In this document: piece after piece, positions 8,176 through 14,035 of the stretch | How positions within the stretch are numbered: position 1 is the stretch's first letter | Layout of the letters: each line of letters begins with the position of its first letter | Assembly: GCA_002701555.1 (NCBI GenBank) | Contig: NZVS01000082.1 | Span: 1 to 14,035 of the forward strand | Direction of reading: 5' to 3' | Length of the DNA: 14,035 nt | Source of the DNA: Alphaproteobacteria bacterium | GTDB lineage: Bacteria; Pseudomonadota; Alphaproteobacteria; Micavibrionales; Micavibrionaceae | Notes under the pieces: generated by a model | Told to the model about the DNA's origin: nothing | Databases searched by the model: none | The model's input: the letters and a program-made list of their open reading frames with translations, nothing else | Made by a program: the position numbers and the translations under genes

Positions 8176-8201
8176 TTTTCAGGTAATAGAATAGGTCAAT
8201 A

Positions 8202-8230
8202 TTGAATTTGAAAGTATCGTACAGTAAATT
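8202..8230 (+). promoter_or_regulatory. Candidate promoter giving a leaderless transcript
   Basis: TTGAAT (8202-8207) and TAAATT (8225-8230) are separated by exactly 17 bases, each matching the sigma-70 consensus at four of six positions. The ATG at 8237 starts 6 bases after the -10 box, about where transcription would begin, so the mRNA could start at the start codon itself. The gene lacks a Shine-Dalgarno, which fits. The sequence is AT-rich, so chance matches are a real concern. Confidence 0.4.
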
Positions 8231-8236
8231 TTATTC

Positions 8237-8443
8237 ATGGTCTATGTTATTGGCATTGTCGGTTTTATTTTAGGTTTTTTGCTTGGACAGTATTTTCTTT
8301 TGAAACTGCTTAAGGGTAAAACAAAAGAAGATTTGTTATATAACCGTCGACTAAAATGGATTTATGGTCCCATGAATTGGGGGGTTGCAATACTGACCTG
8401 CTATATCTTTGTAAAGTCATATAGTTTATATTTTCCATCTTGA
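8237..8443 (+). CDS. Small two-TM membrane protein of unknown function
   Basis: I do not recognise this 68-residue protein. It has two hydrophobic segments (about residues 3-25, VYVIGIVGFILGFLLGQYFLL, and 46-62, GPMNWGVAILTCYIF). Between them is a basic loop rich in Lys and Arg (KGKTKEDLLYNRRLKW), which by the positive-inside rule should face the cytoplasm, leaving both ends in the periplasm. No Shine-Dalgarno precedes the ATG. It lies between uppP (divergent) and yceI (60 bases downstream, same strand). The composition and placement look like a real small membrane protein, but conservation would be needed to be sure. Confidence 0.6.
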   Translation: MVYVIGIVGFILGFLLGQYFLLKLLKGKTKEDLLYNRRLKWIYGPMNWGVAILTCYIFVKSYSLYFPS

Positions 8444-8503
8444 AGTTGTCCTTAATCTCTCTATCTCATTGCATAGACTATTTTTTTTAAGGGAGGATTT
8501 TCC

Positions 8504-9130
8504 ATGTTCAGACTTATTTTAACCGCGTTGATTTTGGTGGCTGTTCCGGCAACAGCCAATGCAGAGGCGCAAGATTACGAATTCGATAAAAAACACACAA
8601 TGATTATGTTCAATGTAGGGCATATGGGTATGTCTCATTCTTGGGGTAAATTCCTTGATTTTGATGGTGATATTAAATTTGATGAAGAAAGCCCTGAAAG
8701 TTCATCCGTAGATATGACGATACAAACAGCAAGTATCAATATGGACGATGAGAAATGGGAAGATCATTTGAAAAACCAAGATTTTTTTGACGTTAAAGAA
8801 TACCCTACCATGACTTTTAAAAGTACTGGTATTCAGACTACCGGGGGAAATACCGGCAAGCTTACAGGTGATCTAACGCTTTTGGGTGTAACAAAACCGA
8901 TAACTCTTGATGTTACTTTCAACAAAGCCGGTAAACGCCCAATGGGTAATGCTTATGCCGCGGGATTTTCCGCAAAAGGTGAGGTAACTCGCTCCGAATT
9001 TGGAATGGATTACGGCATTCCTATGGTTGACGATAAAGTGAACTTGATAATTGAAGTCGAAATTGAACGCGAAGGGCCATCTCCTGAAAGCACCGATGAA
9101 AGCGGTGAAAGCGAAGATGACAGCGAATAA
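8504..9130 (+). CDS. Secreted YceI family protein
   Basis: YceI proteins are periplasmic lipocalin-like barrels that bind polyisoprenoid molecules such as ubiquinone. This 208-residue product has a signal peptide (MFRLILTALILVAVPATANA, probable cut near residue 20). It is followed by a complete YceI domain (about 24-187) with the usual YEFDKKHT start, FNVGHMGMSHSWGKF, DFFDVKEYPTMTFKST, the LTLLGVTKPI strand and SRSEFGMDYG-like ending (TRSEFGMDYG). A strong Shine-Dalgarno GGGAGG (8491-8496) lies 7 bases before the ATG. An odd point is the acidic tail after the barrel (SPESTDESGESEDDSE), whose coding DNA also holds the start of the next gene. It is a tandem neighbour of a second YceI domain, so the pair may act together. 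Confidence 0.93.
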   Translation: MFRLILTALILVAVPATANAEAQDYEFDKKHTMIMFNVGHMGMSHSWGKFLDFDGDIKFDEESPESSSVDMTIQTASINMDDEKWEDHLKNQDFFDVKEYPTMTFKSTGIQTTGGNTGKLTGDLTLLGVTKPITLDVTFNKAGKRPMGNAYAAGFSAKGEVTRSEFGMDYGIPMVDDKVNLIIEVEIEREGPSPESTDESGESEDDSE

Positions 9131-10238
9131 GGAAACGCATCAACGGCCTTATTCTAAAGTTGCCAAAACATTCCACTGGTTAACAGCCCTTTTGGTATTA
9201 GGGATGTTAGCCTTTGGATTTTTTATGGGCGGCATTGAGGGTTTGGCCAGATTCAAAGCGTATAATCTTCATAAATCGATTGGAATTACTATACTTGCAC
9301 TGATTTCCCTGCGTTTGCTATGGCGATTGACACATAGTTATCCGCCAAGTCTCGCAAGCCATAAACCATGGGAGAAAATTCTGGCGAAGTTGGTGCATTC
9401 CTCTCTTTACGGTTTGCTATTCCTAATGCCTCTTTCAGGTTGGGCAATGTCTTCAGCGGCAGGCCGTCCTGTGAAGTTTTTTGATTTATTCACACTGCCT
9501 GACCTTGTAGAGCCGGACAAAGAGATGGCAGGGTTTCTGTCATCTGCTCATTGGTATATAGCCTGGGCAATTATAGGTCTTTTGAGCTTGCATATAGCCG
9601 GTGCTTTAAAGCACCATATTATTGATAAGGATGGAACCTTGAAGCGAATGTTGCCCTTTGCCCGATTGGTAGTGGCTACAGCTTTTTTGGCCTTATTCTC
9701 TGTTAAATCGGCAAATGCGCAGGATTGGACAGTAGATCATGACCAAAGCACAATAACCTTTTCAGGTATACAAGACGGCTCACCTTTTGAAGGAATGTTT
9801 CCCAAGTTTGAAGCCCGTATCAATTTTGACCGCGAAGCTGTTACAGGGGATATCGAAGTTATCATCCAAACAGACAGTGTTGAAACAGCCCTTCCCATAG
9901 TAGAGGATTATATTGGTGCCGAAGCCTGGTTAGGTAGTGAAGAATTTGATACCGCAGTTTATTCAGCTGATACTTTTTCCAAGCTTGAAGACGGATCATT
10001 TGTTGCTCAGGGTGAGTTAATATTAAAAGGAATAACCAAAACTGTACCGCTTGGTTTTACTCTGAAAGATAAGTCGGAAAATGCTGTCCACATGACGGGA
10101 GAGGCTATAATTGACAGGACAGAATTCAATGTCGGAAGCGGTGAATGGATCAGTGATGAAGTTGTGGCTCATAACATTAAAATAAACGTCGAACTAGTTG
10201 CAGCAAAAACTGCAGAAAACTCTTCCCGTGACCTGTAA
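9117..10238 (+). CDS. Cytochrome b561 fused to a YceI domain
   Basis: This 373-residue fusion has an N-terminal bacterial cytochrome b561 domain (about 11-170) with four membrane segments. Histidines sit at the expected heme-ligand places: H20 in FHWLT, H52 in NLHKSIG, H145 in AHWYIAW and H159 in LSLHIAG. B561 proteins pass electrons between quinols and partners in the inner membrane. A fifth hydrophobic segment (about 181-200) ends in SANA|QD, which looks like a signal-peptidase site. A YceI domain (about 203-364) follows and should lie in the periplasm. I chose the ATG at 9117, which overlaps yceI by 14 bases. An ATG at 9096 is equally in frame, and neither has a strong Shine-Dalgarno. The domain pairing suggests quinone or other isoprenoid handling at the outer face of the membrane, which is inferred. 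Confidence 0.92.
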   Translation: MTANKETHQRPYSKVAKTFHWLTALLVLGMLAFGFFMGGIEGLARFKAYNLHKSIGITILALISLRLLWRLTHSYPPSLASHKPWEKILAKLVHSSLYGLLFLMPLSGWAMSSAAGRPVKFFDLFTLPDLVEPDKEMAGFLSSAHWYIAWAIIGLLSLHIAGALKHHIIDKDGTLKRMLPFARLVVATAFLALFSVKSANAQDWTVDHDQSTITFSGIQDGSPFEGMFPKFEARINFDREAVTGDIEVIIQTDSVETALPIVEDYIGAEAWLGSEEFDTAVYSADTFSKLEDGSFVAQGELILKGITKTVPLGFTLKDKSENAVHMTGEAIIDRTEFNVGSGEWISDEVVAHNIKINVELVAAKTAENSSRDL

Positions 10239-10243
10239 AAAAC

Positions 10244-10252
10244 TGGTATGAT
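10244..10252 (+). promoter_or_regulatory. Possible extended -10 promoter before the FzlA-like gene
   Basis: TGGTATGAT fits an extended -10 element (TG-n-TATGAT, five of six matches to TATAAT) with no convincing -35. It ends 9 bases before the ATG at 10262, so the transcript would have a leader of only a few bases. No Shine-Dalgarno is seen, which agrees with a near-leaderless mRNA. Read-through from the b561-YceI gene 23 bases upstream is an equally good alternative. Confidence 0.35.
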
Positions 10253-10261
10253 TATCCCGTC

Positions 10262-10930
10262 ATGAGAACCCTGTATCATTTATGGTTGCATCCTTTTTCA
10301 CGCAAAGTACGTATAGTCCTTGCAGAGAAGGGTCTTGAATTTAATTTGCAGATTGAAAAAGTCTGGGAAAGACGCACTGAGTTTCTCGCACTTAATCCGG
10401 CAGGTGATGTTCCGGTACTTGTTGAGCCGGACGGCACTACATTATCTAATAGTTCAGTAATCTGTGAATATCTGGAAGAGGTTTATCCTGAAACATCCCT
10501 TCTGGGCCTGGATCCTGTACAACGCGCCGAAGTAAGGCGCCTGGTTGGGTGGTTCGATGTGAAATTCAACCGTGAGGTGACAGATAATCTTTTCGGTGAA
10601 AAAATGATGAAACGCGTTCTTCATCTGGGTGAACCCCACGGGCCATCTGTTCGCGCGGGACATGCAAATATCCACTATCACCTAGATTACATAGGATTTT
10701 TGATTGAGCGTCGCGAATGGCTTGCAGGAGAACAGTTTTCTCTTGCAGATATTGCCGCTGCGGCCCATTTATCAGCTATAGATTATATCGGTGATGTACC
10801 TTGGGAAGAACACCAGGCCGCTAAAAGCTGGTTTGCACGCGTCCAATCCCGTCCAAGCTTTCAGCCTCTACTGGAAGATCAGGTTCCCGGTTTTAGTAGA
10901 TCCAAACAATATGAGGGAAGTAACTCTTAA
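10262..10930 (+). CDS. fzlA: FzlA-like GST-fold protein (FtsZ-binding cell-division regulator family)
   Basis: The 222-residue protein has a thioredoxin-like GST N-domain (about 1-78; LYHLWLHPFSRKVRIVLAEKG, then the NPAGDVPVLVE loop and SSVICEYLEE) and an all-helical C-domain (about 87-205; REWLAGEQFSLADIAAAAHLS). The pattern VWERRTEFLALNPAG, the EVRRLVGWF helix, the GEK segment and RPSFQPLLEDQVPG match the FzlA group as I recall it. FzlA binds FtsZ, curves its filaments and sets constriction rate in Caulobacter, and lacks normal glutathione transferase use. W35 probably matches the Caulobacter FzlA W38 needed for FtsZ binding. The C-terminus is odd: family members usually end in HYADLDF, while this one ends in QYEGSNS. 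If it is not FzlA it is a generic GST. No Shine-Dalgarno is seen. The ATG gives the canonical N-terminus. Confidence 0.75.
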   Translation: MRTLYHLWLHPFSRKVRIVLAEKGLEFNLQIEKVWERRTEFLALNPAGDVPVLVEPDGTTLSNSSVICEYLEEVYPETSLLGLDPVQRAEVRRLVGWFDVKFNREVTDNLFGEKMMKRVLHLGEPHGPSVRAGHANIHYHLDYIGFLIERREWLAGEQFSLADIAAAAHLSAIDYIGDVPWEEHQAAKSWFARVQSRPSFQPLLEDQVPGFSRSKQYEGSNS

Positions 10931-10932
10931 CA

Positions 10933-10984
10933 AATTTTAGAACGGTCTTATACGTTTATGCTTGTATAAGACCATTCTAAAGTT
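10933..10984 (+). repeat. 21-bp near-perfect inverted repeat between the FzlA-like and SDR genes
   Basis: Bases 10933-10953 pair with 10964-10984. The inner 10 bp (GGTCTTATAC and GTATAAGACC) are perfect, then there is one C/A mismatch (10943/10974), then TTTAGAA pairs with TTCTAAA, plus a G-U and two A-T pairs. The loop is 10 bases (10954-10963). No T-run follows on either strand, so it is not a standard intrinsic terminator. It fills almost the whole gap between the two genes and ends 13 bases before the SDR start codon. It could be an mRNA end or processing hairpin, an operator, or a Rho-independent stop without a U-tract. Confidence 0.85.
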
Positions 10985-10997
10985 AAGATATATTTAT

Positions 10998-11924
10998 ATG
11001 ACAACAGACAATTCTTCGAAAACAAATACACTATTCTGCTTCGGCTTCGGATATACCTGCGGTTATCTGGCTCAGGCTTTGCAAGAACTTAATGCACAGG
11101 GTGAAAACTGGGTTATAAAGGGAACAACCCGTGATCCCGAGAAGAGAGAATTCTATAAAAAGCGCGGCATTAACCTCTTTCTGCATGACACATTAACCCC
11201 GTTGAGAGAGCTGGTCACAATGCTTGAGGGTGTTACCCATCTCTTAATATCTGCCCCACCTGATAAGGAAGGTGATCCTGTATATCGTGCCTATGGTAGT
11301 GATATAGCGGCATTGTCATCATTGGAATGGTTCGGGTATTTGTCCACTACAGGCGTTTACGGAAACCGTAACGGGGAGCGTGTTGATGAAACGGCAGAAA
11401 TTCGGCCTACGACTATAAGAGGGTCGCGGCGTTCAGTGGCAGAGGAACAGTGGCGTATGCTTTCTGATAGAACAAATCTTCCTCTTCATACATTTCGCTT
11501 ATCGGGAATTTATGGTCCCGGCAGGAGTGCTATTGAGTCCGTGCAGGCAGGGATTGCACGGCGCATTTATAAGGAAGGCCATGTCTTTAACCGCATACAT
11601 GTTCAAGATATTGTACAGGCACTCGTCGCATCGATGAGCCATCCCACACCCGGTGAGATTTATAACCTTGCAGATGATGAAGCAGCGCCCAGCCACGAGG
11701 TGATTGCCCATGCTTGTCAGCTAATGGGTATACAGCCACCACCACTTGTTGATATTGAAGATGCTAATTTAGTACCGATTACAATGAGTTTTTATTCAGA
11801 TAATAAGCGAGTGCTTAGCGGTAAAATTAAGGAAAAACTGGGATATCAGTTAAAATTTCCTACATATCGCGAGGGTCTTGAAGACTGTCTTGAAGCGCGT
11901 GAGCGGGAAAACGATACGTATTGA
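10998..11924 (+). CDS. Atypical extended SDR, YeeZ-like NAD(P)-dependent epimerase/dehydratase family
   Basis: This 308-residue protein has a Rossmann nucleotide-binding motif near the N-terminus (GFGYTCGYL, residues 16-24), then TTRDPEK, the strand LLISAPPD, the STTGVYG segment (117-123), and the later FRLSGIYGPGRSAI and FNRIHVQDIV segments of extended SDRs. The classical Tyr-x-x-x-Lys catalytic pair is absent: the expected place reads GSRRSVAEE (142-150). That is normal for this YeeZ-like (SDR_a4) branch, whose substrate is unknown. The start at 10998 is chosen because the nearest upstream alternative (10962) would run back through the inverted repeat and add a non-family leader. No Shine-Dalgarno is seen. 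Only 7 bases separate it from the convergent histidine kinase. Confidence 0.85.
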   Translation: MTTDNSSKTNTLFCFGFGYTCGYLAQALQELNAQGENWVIKGTTRDPEKREFYKKRGINLFLHDTLTPLRELVTMLEGVTHLLISAPPDKEGDPVYRAYGSDIAALSSLEWFGYLSTTGVYGNRNGERVDETAEIRPTTIRGSRRSVAEEQWRMLSDRTNLPLHTFRLSGIYGPGRSAIESVQAGIARRIYKEGHVFNRIHVQDIVQALVASMSHPTPGEIYNLADDEAAPSHEVIAHACQLMGIQPPPLVDIEDANLVPITMSFYSDNKRVLSGKIKEKLGYQLKFPTYREGLEDCLEARERENDTY

Positions 11925-11931
11925 TTTTATG

Positions 11932-13965
11932 TCAATTGATTGCGGTTTCTTCCAACGCACAATCTTTGCGTGTCAGGCGTGCATCGTAAGGTAACCTGAT
12001 TGTCACAACCGTTCCCTCGCCGACTTTTGATTCTATGTGAAGTGCGCCGCCGTGTAATTCCGCCAATTCCTTAGTAATGGCAAGTCCGAGACCTGAGCCT
12101 TCGTGGTCGCGGCTGTACTGGTTTGAAACCTGTTCAAAAGGTTTTGTAATAACCGCGAGCTTGCTTGCGGGGATACCTATGCCGTGATCATGTACTTTAA
12201 CGGCGATATAACCATCTCTTTCCAGACACTCGATGCGCACTGTTGAAGCATTCTTGGAAAATTTAACAGCATTAGATAAAAGGTTGAGAAGAACCTGCAT
12301 GACTGCGCGTCTGTCAAGATGTGCGGTAAGATCTTCATTATCTGCTTCCACGCTTAGCTTGATACTGTCATCGAGTGCGCGTCCTTCCATCATATGAACA
12401 GCTAGTTTAATCAATTTCACAACGTTAACTTGTTCAATATCAAGTTCGTATTTCCCAGCTTCAATTTTTGACATATCCAAAATATCAGTAATCATATCCA
12501 GTAAATGTTCGCCGCTTTCCCTGATACCGGAAATGTAATCGAGATATTTTTCCGTTCCAATCGGTCCAAGCAATTGCCTCTCTATCATTTCGGAAAAACC
12601 GATGATGGCATTTAAAGGTGTTCTAAGTTCATGGCTCATATTTGCAAGGAATTGTGATTTAGTAGCGTAAGCGCTTTCCGCAGCATCCTTTGCTGTTTTT
12701 AATTCATTCTCATGTTCTTTGACCTGTGTCATGTCCTGCATAATACCAAAAAGAGCGGTTACATCTCCGTCCCCGTCAATCTCGCATCGTCCCAGACAAC
12801 GGACATATCGCGGCGGTACATTTGCAGGTGTAATTTGAAACTCCATCTCAAAATCTTTTTTGTCAATCATAGCGCGTTGAAATGACTGTAAAGCACGGCC
12901 TAGATCGCGGCGGTGTATAAGTTTGCTGACTGAATCCACGCAAGGGGTGAACTGTTCTGAATCAGTTCCGAAAATGCGGTGAACTTCGCCTGAAAATGAT
13001 ATGGACTGGTCTGTTAAATTCCATGCCCATTGCCCCATTTTTCCAATGCTTTGCGCCTCCGAAAGTTGTTTCTTTTGCTTTTTCAAAAGATCTTCTTTTT
13101 CACGCAGCTTGGTAATGTCCCGCCCTACAAGATAGATAGAATGGCCAAATTTTTTCTGGCGCCACTCGACTATTTTCACAGTACCATCGGCACAAGCCAT
13201 GCGTGCTTCGAAATCTGTTATTTGATTACTTTCTGTTTCGCCATTTAGAACATGTAACAAACTTGGTCGGATATATGGGCGATCTTCCTCTGCCACAAGA
13301 TCTGCAAATTGCGTGTCTTCTATATTATGTGCATCAAGGCCAAAGGCTTCTAGAAGTGCGTCATTAACTTTGCGTATAACGCCGTCTTTGCCACAGGTGG
13401 CCATCAGGTCATTCGACATATCCATGAAATTTTTAATATCTGATGATGACAGGGAAATATCTGCGCTTTTGCTCTTTGCCCTTGGTTTATCCTGTAAGGC
13501 ATTGCTAGGAGAAGTACCAAACGTATCACTGACCCAGCCTTTAAGTTTTTCTTTTTTGAATGTGTCTTGCCTATCCTCATCAGATGTAATGAGGCTACCT
13601 ACGATATAATCACCCTTTTCAATTGATATACGGTTAAAGAATATATAGGCGGTTTCTCCGGAGGCACATCTTATTTCATGAACTCCTTCATGTAGGCTAT
13701 CAACAAAAAAGCAATTTTTTGGTGCGCTGGTAACACCAAACATAGGCCTATCAAAACTTTGGAAAGCATTTTCTCTATCAATAAACTCAAAAACGTCATT
13801 CGCTTGACCGTAAGGCGGATTGTTTCTATCCACACCTAAAACTGTACGAATTTTGTCCCCTGCAAAACATATTATGCCTTTGGGATCAACTATTAGACGT
13901 TCTTTGCCATCGTCTTTTATAGACGTGGTTGAAATGTCATTGCTATGTAAGTCTTTGTGCTGCAC
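11932..13965 (-). CDS. Soluble multi-PAS sensor histidine kinase, DivJ/PleC/PdhS-like
   Basis: This is a 677-residue hybrid-free sensor kinase that should autophosphorylate and pass phosphate to an unseen response regulator. There is no membrane segment or signal peptide, so it is cytoplasmic. The N-terminus (about 25-130) looks like a degenerate PAS fold. A clear PAS lies at about 178-290, a third PAS with a PAC-like end (FGIMQDMTQ) at about 305-418, and a short coiled coil leads into the HisKA domain with H445 in SHELRTPLNAIIGFSEM. The ATPase part has the N-box NLLSNAVKFS (N565), G1 DHGIGIP (593-599), F-box KPFEQV and G2 GSGLGLAI. The GPIGTEKYLDYISGIRESG and DILDMSKIEAGKYEL stretches are typical of alphaproteobacterial DivJ/PleC/PdhS kinases. 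The start is GTG without a Shine-Dalgarno; no earlier in-frame start exists before the stop at 14026-14028. It is a different kinase from any membrane-anchored PleC. Confidence 0.92.
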   Translation of the reverse strand: MQHKDLHSNDISTTSIKDDGKERLIVDPKGIICFAGDKIRTVLGVDRNNPPYGQANDVFEFIDRENAFQSFDRPMFGVTSAPKNCFFVDSLHEGVHEIRCASGETAYIFFNRISIEKGDYIVGSLITSDEDRQDTFKKEKLKGWVSDTFGTSPSNALQDKPRAKSKSADISLSSSDIKNFMDMSNDLMATCGKDGVIRKVNDALLEAFGLDAHNIEDTQFADLVAEEDRPYIRPSLLHVLNGETESNQITDFEARMACADGTVKIVEWRQKKFGHSIYLVGRDITKLREKEDLLKKQKKQLSEAQSIGKMGQWAWNLTDQSISFSGEVHRIFGTDSEQFTPCVDSVSKLIHRRDLGRALQSFQRAMIDKKDFEMEFQITPANVPPRYVRCLGRCEIDGDGDVTALFGIMQDMTQVKEHENELKTAKDAAESAYATKSQFLANMSHELRTPLNAIIGFSEMIERQLLGPIGTEKYLDYISGIRESGEHLLDMITDILDMSKIEAGKYELDIEQVNVVKLIKLAVHMMEGRALDDSIKLSVEADNEDLTAHLDRRAVMQVLLNLLSNAVKFSKNASTVRIECLERDGYIAVKVHDHGIGIPASKLAVITKPFEQVSNQYSRDHEGSGLGLAITKELAELHGGALHIESKVGEGTVVTIRLPYDARLTRKDCALEETAIN

Positions 13966-14035
13966 GAAAATATTAGTGTTTAGACTAGGTTGGGTATTAA
14001 GCCACCCTGATAGGGGAAAAGCGAATCAGTTCTTT

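Noticed and set aside
9600..9615. Perfect 16-bp palindrome GGTGCTTTAAAGCACC
   Set aside because: It lies inside the b561 coding region over conserved codons; one such palindrome in 14 kb is near what chance allows.
10962..10997. Upstream start of the SDR gene at 10962
   Set aside because: It would use a TTG inside the inverted repeat and add a leader unlike the family; the ATG at 10998 gives a normal N-terminus close to the Rossmann motif.
11925..11931. Search for a terminator between the convergent SDR and kinase genes
   Set aside because: Only 7 bases separate the stops; the small palindromes there (ATACGTAT, TCAATTGA) are too short to support a call.
14005..14015. Short inverted repeat CCCT-GAT-AGGG upstream of the kinase
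   Set aside because: Only a 4-bp stem with no T-run; too weak to call an operator or terminator.

Overview
The window reads as chromosomal DNA of a fairly AT-rich alphaproteobacterium. The strongest taxonomic hints are an FzlA-type GST-fold protein, a soluble PAS histidine kinase of the DivJ/PleC/PdhS type, and a cytochrome b561-YceI fusion. Genus and order cannot be named from sequence alone. There are no tRNAs, rRNAs, insertion sequences, phage genes or CRISPR arrays.

Region 1 (1-7351, + strand) is a type I secretion and adhesin locus. It opens with the C-terminal 634 residues of a large secreted RTX adhesin: Ig/VCBS-like repeats, a Ser/Asn-rich linker, eight Ca-binding nonapeptides and a C-terminal secretion domain. 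A clear intrinsic terminator follows. Next come the three parts of its likely exporter: a TolC-family outer-membrane channel, a LapB/LssB-type ABC exporter with a degenerate C39-like domain, and an HlyD/LapC-type periplasmic adaptor. The order adhesin-LapE-LapB-LapC matches the known Lap-type biofilm adhesin systems. The gap between the TolC and ABC genes can fold so that it hides the ABC gene's Shine-Dalgarno sequence.

Region 2 (7348-8236) is uppP (undecaprenyl-diphosphatase) on the minus strand. It converges on the adaptor gene so tightly that the two stop codons overlap, and it diverges from the next block.

Region 3 (8237-11924, + strand) holds a 68-residue two-TM protein of unknown function, a secreted YceI protein, a cytochrome b561 fused to a second YceI domain (overlapping the first yceI), an FzlA-like GST-fold protein with a changed C-terminal tail, a near-perfect 21-bp inverted repeat, and an atypical extended SDR. 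UppP and the two YceI proteins all act on or bind polyprenyl lipids, and b561 proteins use quinols. A shared role in envelope isoprenoid or quinone chemistry is possible but inferred.

Region 4 (11932-13965, - strand) is a soluble multi-PAS histidine kinase that converges on the SDR gene with 7 bases between them.

No wholly new multi-gene system is evident. The best leads are the Shine-Dalgarno-hiding stem in the exporter operon, the b561-YceI fusion with an embedded signal-peptide-like segment, the altered FzlA-like tail, the 21-bp inverted repeat, and a set of genes with no Shine-Dalgarno but a -10-like hexamer just upstream of the start codon.
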